62,000 bases of DNA, taken from contig RPFO01000072.1 in NCBI GenBank assembly GCA_009746045.1, forward strand, positions 4,342,245-4,404,244, written 5' to 3'. The stretch is from Mesostigma viride (lineage: Eukaryota > Streptophyta > Mesostigmatophyceae > Mesostigmatales > Mesostigmataceae). The notes beneath the pieces were generated by a model that was not told the origin of the DNA, made no database searches, and worked only from the letters and a program-made list of their open reading frames with translations. Position numbers and translations under genes: made by a program. Shown piece after piece: positions 9,324 to 21,300 of the stretch; the stretch's first letter is position 1, and each line of letters starts with the position of its first letter.

Positions 9324-12300
9324 GTAAGTGAAATCCCAGCATCGCTTTCAAGCCTCGCTGCAATAATCGTCAGCCGTCATTTCTTCCCCCTGCACAATTT
9401 CGTTTGAAACTACGCCAATAGATTTGTATCAAGCAGAATCTAAGCACTCGCCAGGATCACAAATGCCCAGTTCATTGCAAAAGAACGAGATTTGCAATTT
9501 ACACCCCACCAATTTTGAAACGTTTATGAAAGAAATTGATGATAATTTGCCTAAGTTACCCTCTTGTCACGTGTATTTCGAGCCCGTGACGCGCCAGCAT
9601 CCAAACATCATCCGATGTTGAGCGTCTCCCCAGGGAAAACCTCCCTTAACTCCCTGAACTTGAGTTAAACCTTCCTTTCGGTTCGGCGTTCCAGTTGCCA
9701 ACAAACGCCGCTCGTTTCTCCAACCTCTCCATTCTATCCAATTCCGCATTCGACAGTCTAGACTCTCCCCGTCATCTAAAATCTCCCCTCGGCAGCCCCC
9801 CCTCCTCTGCAGGTGCTCTCCCTCCATCCTGAGCTCACCGATGACGAGCGGCTGGAGACTTTCCTGTGCTCGTTGGCCGCCGAGGCGGAGCTCGAGTCCG
9901 AGATGCGGCTGGGCGAGGCGTACAGCAGCAGCGAGGCGGAAGAGGACGCCGCCCACGTGGACTGGACCGATATCAGCTCCGACGACGACCTGGACTCCCA
10001 GATCTCCTCGGATGGCCCCGAGCCAACCCTGTTCTCCTCCTCTGCTCCCTCCCGGTTCCATGGGGCTGGGCTGGGGCTCTCGTACAAGGCACCTGCTGGG
10101 TGGCCGCCGCGTAGCAGCCGATCGATGCTTGGCCACCGGGAGATGCTAGCAGCCGCGGTGAGCACGCCGCGGGAGGGGGAAAGGGCAGCGAGTGAGGCGA
10201 TCCCTGGCCCATCGGCGGTGGCATCGCCCCCGCAGGGCAGCTCGCACATGCCGATCGAGCGAAGGGGCAGCCGCCTGCGTTTGCACGGGTCGCAGCCGCG
10301 GCTCATTCTGCACATGGACATCAACAAGACGATCATGTAGGTGGTGTGGGGGCGGGGACAGTAGCATTATCATGTGTGGTGTTGTGAGGGAATGAGCCAT
10401 CGCTTGACCATGTGGGTGGTGGCGTGTGCCAGAAAGAGACGGTGATCATACGTGATCATCTTGTTGGTGGCCCCCACCCCTGACTGCTGGCATTCCCACC
10501 ACCAGTCAGTGGTGGTGTTCACCAACAAGACGATCTTGTGGGGGCTGAAAGTTTGGCATTGAGAGGGAACGATGGGGGCGTTGCCGTTTAAACATTTTGG
10601 ATTCATTTTGCCAGTGGGTTGGTCCCGGGTTTGGGTGCACCAACCAGACGGCCTTGTAGCGGGTGCACGCCTGCACAGTGTCAGGGATAGGGGACATTCA
10701 TGGCAAACCAGATCAGCATGTGCCTCGCATGCATTCTTGGGTTGGGCAGTATGCAATGCGTTCGTGGTAGGGATCTGGCCAGGCAGCTAAACCTTGTGGC
10801 ACGGGTACCAGTTTTTGCCACTTAATCTCCGGCGCAGGTGTAGAGTGACCCTTGTCGGTCCTGGAAACGGCACTACGGCTACCGGAGGTGGCGGGTAGTA
10901 CCTGTACTTGGTGCCAACCCTGGTCACTGTGTGGTTGGTTTCATTTTCTCCAGGAGTCGAGCGGCATGCTTCTTTGTATCTGGAGTTAAGGAGTAGGGAA
11001 GAAGTTCCATCTGTCGGGAAGGACTTGACTGTTTGTAGTATCAGTTAAACTGTTGACAGGCTAAGCTCAACAACCTCCCAACATGCCTCCCATGAAGCCC
11101 ATGTACTAACTGCGACATGTGTGTGTCTCGGGTGTCGCCCTCCCCGCTTTCCCTCCCATAACGCATGGCGCCGGCGTGCCTCTCCACCTCAGCATGCGTG
11201 ACAACGTCCAAAACACCGACCTGGACTCCATGGTATGCTTGCACATGCCGCCAAGCCAATCTTGCATTCTGCTCAGGCGAATGGCCTGCTACTGCATGCT
11301 GTCGTGTGAATGGTTTCTTCCTAGGGCTGCCAGTGTAAATATCTTGATATGTGTCCTTCCCTCTGTAGCGATTTGTATATCGGGTGGTTTATCCGGAACC
11401 TGCAGAGCTTCCTGCCAACTTACTAGTGTTTCTTCTGCTCACGTGACCGTAGAACAAGGTGTTATAACACGATGCTAGTAACATGGTGTTATATTAAGGT
11501 GGTTATAGCAAGGTGTTATAACAAGGTGTTGTGATGCTGTCGTGTGAATGGTGTCTTCCTAGGCCTGCCAGTGTAAATATCTTGATATGTGTCCTTCCCT
11601 CTGTAGCGGTTGTATATCGGGTGGTTTATCCGGAACCTGCAGAGCTTCCTGCCAACTTATTAGTGTTTCTTCTGCTCACGTGACCGTAGAACAAGGTGTT
11701 ATAACACGATGCTAGTAACATGGTGTCATATTAAGGTGGTTATAGCAAGGTGTTATAACAAGGTGTTTTTAACAGGCAGTTATACTGTGATGTACCTTGT
11801 TGGTTGGGTTTTCTCTTGGGACCTTGCTGCGCTGCCTTGGCATCTGCCTTCCCATGGCATCCGTGTGCCGTGCGGAGTGTTTGGGCCAGTCACACGAATC
11901 TATCAGCAGTTCTACCTTGTCCTCCGTATTTTTCACTCTTTGATGATTCTTCTATCTACATATCTTATCTGTGTTTCTGGTTATTCTCACTATATTTCCT
12001 TTTCCACATATGGTGCATCCATGCACGAATCGGTCGGCGCGCAGGTCAACGTGCTCCTATCCGACTGCGCTTGGGGGCGGCTTCACAAGGGGCCCACATG
12101 GGAGGCGGTGAGCACCAAGAGTTCAAACAAATAGTAGAAAACACAAAAAGACGGTTGAAAACACAAAGAGGGTCATGTGCCATATGACTCAAATGCCATG
12201 TGTTGCACAGGCAACAAACTGGAGGCATTCTTGCAGACGGATGTACTTGGTGTGGCTTAGAATGTGTGCGCATATAGTCTTTCTTGCCTGTCCTCTGTTG

Positions 12301-15300
12301 TTCCACTAACTGTCAAACATGATAATTAACCCCGAAGAGCCTCAGCAAGGCGAGCCATAAACCACGATTCCCCTTTTCATCATCTCCGGTTTGCATTTTC
12401 CTCCTTTGCTTTGCTCACATCTTTCACCGCCACTTGCTGCACTCTTATGAACCTCATTGCATTGATGATTGTGCTCGTTCGGCCCTTCCTTGGTTGACTG
12501 CCCCCTGCACCCCCGTGCAGGTCGGCCGGTTGGCCAACGACCGGCCGCTGAGTGACCCTGAGCTCATGACGTACCGCTCCTTCCTGGATTCCTTTTTGCT
12601 GCCGCTCATGCAAGGGTAGGTCGAACGGGGGTGTATTCACTTGGAAGCGTTTGCGGGACCTTTGCTACCGCATCGCTTGGCAATCTCTTGTACTTGTTGT
12701 GTGGCTGGCCGACCCTTGGCCTTCGCCCAGGGGTAGAACAGCCTTGAAAAGGCCACAGGAGAGGGTTGATGGTCATCATTGCTTATTCAAGGCCAGCCAC
12801 GGCAGGGCCGTGCCGGGTGTTTCATGGCTCTTAAGCACGGTTTCTCATTCAAGAGTAGACCGAGTGAGACGTCGGCAAAGGGCAGCGCTGGTGTGGTGTT
12901 TATTTCTGGAAAGGATTCTGGTGTTGTGGGCTGGTGGGTTGCCCTTGCAAAGCCTGGGGGACGGGGATTGCTGGCTGCCAAGTGTGCTGTGGCATCTAGG
13001 GATTTATTGCCTGCCTCCTAAATGCTGCTTCCCTACGGGCATACTGGCTGGCCTGTCTCCTCTGGAATGGCTGGACGGTCGAGCTAATGCCACTTACATG
13101 GCATCCACCACTATTGCCAACAGGTAGTATCCTCGCAAGCAACTGTCAACGCTCCCACAACATTTGTCTCAAATGAATATTGTCTCCTTGAAAAAAAGCC
13201 TGTTGTCCTGTGTTCCTAGACAACATGGGTGTAAACAACATGCTGCTTCCGTGCACGTTTTCCCCTGTACATGGCGTGCCGGTGTGGGTGGGCACGGTGA
13301 CAGATATGGGAAGGAAGTGGACACCATCAACGAAGAAATCAAGCAAAAACGCCAGGTAAGGTAGTTGTCTGTATGCCTTCATGGCCACAGACATAGCTGA
13401 ACGCCCCTCCCCCACTTCCCCCGCTTTCTCACGTTCACCCTGATCTGTCCCCTGGCGCACACATACACACACACGCACACGCACACGCACACGCACACGC
13501 ACACGCACACGCACACGCACACGCACACGCACACGCACACGCACACGCACACGCACACGCACACACGCACACGCATCCGCACACACCACACGCACGCATC
13601 CGCACACACCACACGCACGTCTCACAGGTCTTTAAAGCGCAGCTTCAAGCCCCCCCCCCCCCCTTGGACACCCCTCACCCGTTTTCTCACATCCATGCCC
13701 CTGTGTCCCCACGCACCCACCCACCCAACTTGCACGCGCAGGTCCTCAAGCGCAGCTTCACCTGCCGCGGCCAGCCGGGGGAGATGTTCAGCGGCGTGCA
13801 CGACCGGCTGTTGCGAGCACTGGTGTGTGGTTTGCCAGCACACTGGGAATTTATGTATTTTTTTTCTGGTATTATTTAAGTTGTACAAAAAGGATGATTA
13901 CATTGTTACCGATTTCTATTATTATTACTATTATTATCATTATCCCAAGGAAGGCGCGTCCTTTGTTTCCAGGTCTTGTCTCAAGCAGTGGTGCATTCCT
14001 CTGGCTTTAGCAGTTTGACCAAGTGCTATTTGAGTAACATATTATTCCTGTTCTCCCTGCCCTACCCCACCCACATAATGTAATGTGAACATTTTGCAAT
14101 GTGTTACCACGTAGGGCTACTCTCATGCAGCATTAAGTTTAACCCCGCAGAGAGCAGCTTTCCTATCTGAATTTGTCCAATGTCCTCTAATGCTGTCACT
14201 GGAGCATGTGCCTGGGATTTGGATGTGAGTGCATGGGAGGTGGGTGGTTGCATGGGATGTGGATATGTTCGTGCGTACTTAACTCAGATACATGCGTGTA
14301 TCCTCTCCGTGCGTGCAGGAGATGTCGCAACACGTGCACGTGCCGCCCGACATTGCAGGGAAGGCCGGCCACATGGAGCAGGTATGACAAACAGTGCTGC
14401 TGGGAAAGTGGCTTACGTGGAGCAGGTACGGCCAATGGTGCTGCCGGGGAAGTGGTTTACATGGAGCAGGAAGGCAAGTAGGAACCGTGCCTCAGGGAGA
14501 AGTGACTGACAAGAATGTAATGTGATATTGTATTGATATGGTGGGTCGATGATATATTTATATATTGCAGCTGCACAAGGCATGCCTGCATTATGTTACA
14601 AGCACGTTGCAGGGAAGGAAAAGGATGGGGTGACATGGTTTGACCTGGAATTGTTTGGTTACAAAGTTTCCCTGGGCAAATCTACTAAGGGTATACCTTG
14701 TTGTATTGTGTTGCAACAGCCATGCTGTGTAGGACGCCGTTTGCAATGGCGCTAGCACTGGCACATGCGTAGATTTTGGTGGGCTCCTCGGCTGTGCGTT
14801 CCAGCGGTGCATTCCTGTACAGATAATCTGAAACATTTTGCTTATGATCAGTTGGTCTGCAGTTGGTCCCACTTAAGCTTGGCACTCACCATTTCGCTGC
14901 AAAGTAGCTTTCTTGTCAATGATGCTATGGCCGTGCTTGGCTTGTCTCCATGTTGACTGTGCTTGCTCCTAATTCCTGACCACGCCATCTCTCATCCCTG
15001 TGGTGTGGTGGCTGTCTGCCACAGGTGTCCATCCTCCCCTCCTTTCTGCGGCTGCTGCGGCACCTCCACTCAAGGGTAGGCATGCGACGTATGCGAATTT
15101 ATGACAGCTGGCTGTCGCGTGTTTGTTGAGAGACCACTTCTGATGTCTGCTCTGTAGTAAAGTATTCTCCTCCACGTTATAGGATTTAGAGAGCAGTATG
15201 GATTAAAGAGCCTGCAGTCGTATCTGCATTTCAAGACCGGCGGAGAGCTGATGCCTGACCAGCAAGGATAACATGCTATTGGTTTTTTTACCATCTTGAT

Positions 15301-18300
15301 CTTGTCTTGATGACCATGTCCAGACGTGCCTTGCTGCTGTTTCTTCCACCAGGAAATCACTTGCTGCACACGCACACACACGCACACACACATATGCACA
15401 CGCACACACACATGTGCACACACATACACACATAAACACACACGCACGCACGAACACGCACGCTGCATGCATGCACACACACAAAGCATACAGCACACTA
15501 AGCATGCACGCACTCACACGTGTGGAGAAAAAATCGCACACGAGAGGACAGGTGCACACATGCTTCGCTCAAGCTTCTATTCCACTCTGTTGTCGTTGCT
15601 AACGTGGCTCCCCATCGCAGTGGTCTTGCGAACCAAAACAACACACACACAAATGGAAATGTCCACATGATAAAACAATTGTTAATAAACCTTTTGATTA
15701 ACAAAATGATCCGCCGCAGGGCCGCCGCTTCTCCGTCGTCTTCCGCACGTTCGGGACCGACATCCTCGAGGTGGCCGAGGTGAGGCCCAGTCTCTTGTAC
15801 TTGCATAAGTTTAGTACTTTCAGCGTAGCGTCCACCAGCGTCTTTTACGTAAGCTTGCCCACCCCCACGCCCGCAAGGGTCTTCCCAGTTACCCTGCGCA
15901 ACGCTTGTGCCTGCGCTGCTCCTCCATATCCTACTATATTTATTGAGAATGATGTGTTTTTTAAAATTCCCAAGGCAACCAAACAAGGCAGTAGAAAAGA
16001 ATTGCGCAAAGAAACTCTTTCTCTATGTATGCCCATAGGCAATGCATGGCAGGCAACCATGGGGAGAGGTCATCTGTATCAGAATCTAGTGAAGTCACGT
16101 GGCATGGGAATCTAGTGAAGTCACGTGGCCCTCAGCATCAACTCTCAATTCGACAGTGGGTGATGGTGGACAAACTGGATTTTCAACTTGCCCGCAGTAT
16201 CTCGCAGCCGGTATGGGATACGTGTATTCCTTCCTCCTTGTTACGCTCTCTTCTTCCGCTCTCAACTTGTGCGTGTACCACGCCATGCCTCACAGGTCTC
16301 ACTTGTCGACGATTCCCACCCTGCTGTCTCTGAGGCTAAAGCATTTTCCAGGCCGTGCTTGCCAACTCCTGCTGTGTGGTTCCCATGACCTCTACTACGA
16401 ACCGCCTGAGAGGAACCAGTTGTGTTGCTCTTGTTAAGTGGTCCCTATCACCCAGTTTCAGTGTTTTCATCATCGTCAGGAGATGCATAGGTTTCGTTTC
16501 ATCGTCCCTATCACCCATTATCATGATCTACTGTTGGTGCAACAGGAGTTGAACCTGTTCCATTGCTCCCGTTGCATCGCCCCTATCGCCCATGGTCATG
16601 ATCTACTGTTGGTGCAACAGGAGATGAACCTGTTCTGCGTGGGCAAGCACCCCCTGGCCCCCAGCGTGCGCATGGACGGCGTGGAGTGCGGCTCCCACCG
16701 CGGATCGCACACCAGCGGCGAGACGATCACCACCGATCTGCGGATTTACCCGGACGAGAACGTGGGCGTGTTCCTGCGGGACGGCTTTGGTCCGGATGGT
16801 GAGTCCTTTCCCCTCCATTCATGTGAGATCTTTTCTCGCCGTCCATGAGCCCGGAAGGTGAGTAATTGTTTAGGGGTTCAGATTTTTGGTTGTAGGGTCG
16901 TAACCTGAAACTCTAAACCCTAGACGCCCTCCCGGGTCCTGGGTCTTTTTCTTGTACTCATGAGGGGTTCATGCGTCCTTTCCTTGTACTCATGAGGGGT
17001 TTTGTGTCCTTTCCTTGTAGCCATGAGGCGTTCCCTTCCCTGTCCCCTTAGACCATTTGTACTATGGGCTTCTGCTCCCCATGTTCCCATCCCCATCTCG
17101 TCCTCTCCGCCCTGTTTACCATCTACAGATGGTCGCGAGGTTTACTAACACCGGTAAATGTCATGATCCTTTTTAGGGGCCCTATGTCTTTGAGACAGCC
17201 TTCTGCACCCTCCTCCCCCCCTCTTCTGTCCCTTGGCACAGATCCCCCAACTCTCTCACATGAGCCACCCTCGAATCTGTGCCTCCTTCAACCTGGTTCG
17301 GAGCCACCCGTTTCATTTGCGAAGCCATTACTAGATCCCCACCCCCCTAAACCCTATTGTTCGAACCCTACTCCCCACCCCAACCCATGTATCTTCAAAG
17401 TTGAAGCCAAGCCGCATCTTCAAAGTTGGGACAGTGGACACTATACGCCATGAACTGCAAACCTTCCACCTGTCCACTGCCCACGCAGGCACTACCCTGG
17501 CCATCCCCTGCGGCACCAACCTGTTGGGTGCGGGCGCCGTCTCGCGCCAGCTGCTGGATGAGGAGGCGCCGGTGGAGTGCGAGCAGCGGACGACGTTCCG
17601 GGTACGGGCACAGCCTTATTTATCTGTAGCCTCGCAGGCCACCTTGTACTAGTATTTATATGAGACAAACAGAGCAGGCCAGAAATCTGGTCAATGCGGA
17701 GTCCCGGACCATGGTATGTAGTTATATGCGCTCCGGTGGAGTGTTAGCAGGGGGCCGTGTCCCGGTGCAGACGTTGATATCTTGGTTGTCTCAATGATTG
17801 TCATGGAGGGATGGGCAAGCAGCAAGTGTCGTGGACAAACGCGAGCTGACCACAGGCAAGCAGCAAGTGTTGCAGACAAGCGCAAGTTAACTACGGGCAA
17901 GCAGCAAGTGTTGCAGACAAGCGCAAGTTAACTACGGGCAAGCAGCAAGTGTTGCAGACAAGCGCAAGTTAACTACGGGCAAGCAGCAAGTGTTGCAGAC
18001 AAGCAGCTAGCAAGCAACATGCCCTTGCTCTAGCGTGTGTGCCGGCACCCCGCGGCTGCCTATCATGTTGCTGTTGTCGCATTTTCACTGTCGTTGGTGT
18101 TGACATTGTGCTGAAAGTGTGCTGCCTGCCTGCCTGCTGCTTGTTTGTCATGTTTGCCTGCTGCTTGCTCGCTTGCTTATCCCTTGCTTGTTTGCTGGCT
18201 GCCTTCTTGCCTGGCTGCTGGCTGGCTGACTGGCTGGCCGGCCCGCTGCCTGCTCTTGTGTTTGCCTGCTGCCCCCTTGCAGGAGATCTACAATGAAATC

Positions 18301-21300
18301 ATCGCGCGCTGCTGCGCGCATGGGAACACGCGGAACACGACGCTCGCGCTGAGGGATTACTACAAGGTGGGGGGGGGGAAGGGGGAGGGGGGAGGGGTTG
18401 GTGCAATGTGGGGGAGGAAGGGGGAGGGGGGAGGGGTTGGTGTAAGGTGGGGCAGGAAGGGGGAGGGGGGAGTGGTTGGTGCAAGGTGGGGGAGGAAGGG
18501 GGAGGAAGGGGGAGGGGGGAGGGGTTGGTGCAAGGTGGGGGAGGCGAGGGGAGAGTGTTGATGACTGCAAGTCGGGCAGCCAGCAGGCGAAGGTGCGGTG
18601 CTGGGGAAATTGCATCCTCGCTCTTTCTCCCGTGAGGGGACTGTGTTTGTGGGGCAAAATGTTGTGAACTTTGCGGGGGCTTAAATTTTAAAACCAGTAT
18701 GCTGCCCACCCTAACACCTAGACTCTACATGCTGCACCCTACACCGTGCAGTTGAAACCTGAAACATAATTTCGACCCCACATATTACAAAATGCACCCA
18801 ATACTTGAAGAAACCTACTCTCTACACCCTCCACCCCAAAGTATCTACAGTTCTGGTAGGCGCACCATACACCCTGCGCCCCACACCTGACACCCTGCTC
18901 TCTTGACCTGAAACCATGACATCTTTACACCCGATGCCCCGCACCCAATGCCCTTACCTAAACCTTCACACCTTCACACCCTACTCCCTTACCCTGAAAC
19001 CCTTGCATCTTTACACCCGATGCCCCACACTAAATGCCCTTACCCTAAACCTTCACACCTTCACACCCTACTCCCTTAACCTGAAACCCTGACATCTTTA
19101 CACCCGATGCCCCGCACCCAATGCCCTTACCTAAACCTTCACACCTTCACACCCTACTCCCTTACCCTGAAACCCATAAATTTTACACCCGATGCCCCAC
19201 ACCCAACGCCCTTACCCTAAACCTTCACACCTTCACACCCTACTGCCTTAACCTGAAACCCTTACATCTTTACACCCGATGCCCCACACCCAATGCCCTT
19301 ACCCTAAACCTTCACAACTTCACACCCTACTCCCTTACCCTGAAACCCTTGCATCTTTACACCCGATGCCCCACACTAAATGCCCTTACCCTAAACCCTA
19401 ACACCTTCACACCCTACACTTTTCGCTCTCCGCCTCGCACTCCTCCCACCCACCACGTCCCTCTCCTCCACCCAACAGTTCTGGAAGGCGCACCAGGAGC
19501 GCGCCAAGGCAGGCAAGCTGCTGCTGATCGACCCATCTGACGAGGAGATCCACCAGGTGAGAATGAGGATGGTGGGGTTTGCCAGGTGCGCAGTGGGGTA
19601 GTGTTGTGAGGGTTGGGGTCCCCTCAGCAGGGATGACGGTCTAGGGTGTCTAGGGGTTTACTCTTGCTGCTGGTGGACAGTCCGGACAACACGGATCACC
19701 AGGGGGGTGGTGGGTGGGGCTGTGAGGTCTAACGTACATTGCTTAGGACTGTGGAGGAGAAGGGGGATTAGGCATCCAGACCATAGATTGGCCTATTGTC
19801 CCCAAACGGGTTTTTGGAATGAGCACTCCCAAGACATACGGTTTTTCTGGTTGGCTGAGGCGATTTGAAAACCTCGTGGACCCCATCATGTCACTCTACT
19901 TCTTATTATGCCCATAGCGGTGATCATGCCGACAGCATTTATTTCTATGCCAACGGCAGCTTCTCTTGGGCCCATAACGGGGGCAATGGAGTCAATTGAT
20001 GTCGATTGTCAGAGGAAGGCTGTCCTACGCAAGGTGCACAGTATTGGTGGCTGGGCTAAAATCTTTGGTGGCGGGAGGTGGGATGATGTTATGTGGCAGG
20101 CAGGCTGCCTTCTGGGGGACTTCTGGATGGCCTGGATGACCTAGCTTGTCATCTATATTATCATATCATGATGTGTGGGTGGGGTCGTTCTTCTAGCTCG
20201 CAAATGCACCTGACTTGCCCCTGGGACAAGGGCACCTGCGGTGTTTCTACTGGGTAATCGTCGCCAATGCTGTGGATGCAGTACATGCATGGTGTTGTTA
20301 CCATCGCTTCTCTCTGTACCATGCATGCATGCTCTGGCGCAAACTGAGTTATTTGCTGAGCTTCGCTCATTTTATATATGACGCGTGGACGGGCTCAAAG
20401 GGGACCGACCTGCCGTAGGTAGCGTAAGACTAGCGCTTGTCACGAGGGTACTGCACCGGCCGGCCCTTTTTGTGCCTAGGCTGAGTGTGGTTCCGGAGTG
20501 CAGGCCTAGGTAGCTTCTAACGTACGTCACTAGACCTTGTTACCTGCGCCAGCCGCCAGGCGTGGCGCAACTGTGATTGGCAGTCAGTACACCTTGTACC
20601 TGCGCCAGCCGGCAGGCCTGCGTGGCGCAATGTGAATGATAGTCAGTACTTAGAGTGGTGTAGGGGACGTAGGGAGGCCTCTTTTCAGCTTCGCAACTTG
20701 ATCCCAGCATTTGCTGGCAAGGTCGGCTGGCCGCTATGGCGGCTGCGCTGAATGTAAGACGATGCTATCGGCCTCTCCGGGCGTGGAGAGGCCTGGAATA
20801 AAATTCTTTATGTTCGCCACCCACCGTTACAGGCCACGGTAATGGTTGTTGGGTGGGGGGCTCTACGTTTTGAGTAAAATGGTGTGATTTCCGGCGCTGG
20901 GCCCACTGACGATTCCCCTCTACCCCTGGGTGCGGCAAGCGGCTTCCTGACACTGGGGAAGCTGCGATTTTAGTCGGACAACGTCAGGGAAGGAGCCATA
21001 CAGGCCAGGGCCAGCGGCTACGGTGGAAAGAATCACAGGTGGAGGCGAATCTGCCTTAAACGTGGAGATGGCTAGCGCGGGGTGCCAGGGTAGCCCATAA
21101 CTGCCAGGAGCCTGACAGCGGACCCGATCTTTCGGCCTGTGGCCAGACGGGAGTTTCGGGGAGGATGCGGGGCTGGAGCGAATCTTGGTGGGAGGAGCGC
21201 GCTCTTCATCATTGCCCAGTTTTTCAGCAAAGAATGTTCGCCTGGCGGGGCTGAAATTCTTGCTGTTTTATCGCCTTGTTTTTATCCTGTATGATGCATT

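Noticed and set aside
9567-10336. Minus-strand ORFs of 186-189 codons opposite HAD exon 2
   Set aside because: They are antisense shadows of a GC-rich exon. The plus strand has splice sites and conserved motifs.
13146-13625. ORF with a long RVRVRV or VCVCVC stretch
   Set aside because: It is a translation of the (CACACG)n microsatellite.
17812-18010. CRISPR array
   Set aside because: The 41 bp repeats are contiguous with no unique spacers, in a eukaryotic intron.
18890-19425. Telomere or subtelomere call from CCCTAAA motifs
   Set aside because: The motif occurs once per 86 bp unit inside an intron and not as a contiguous telomere array.
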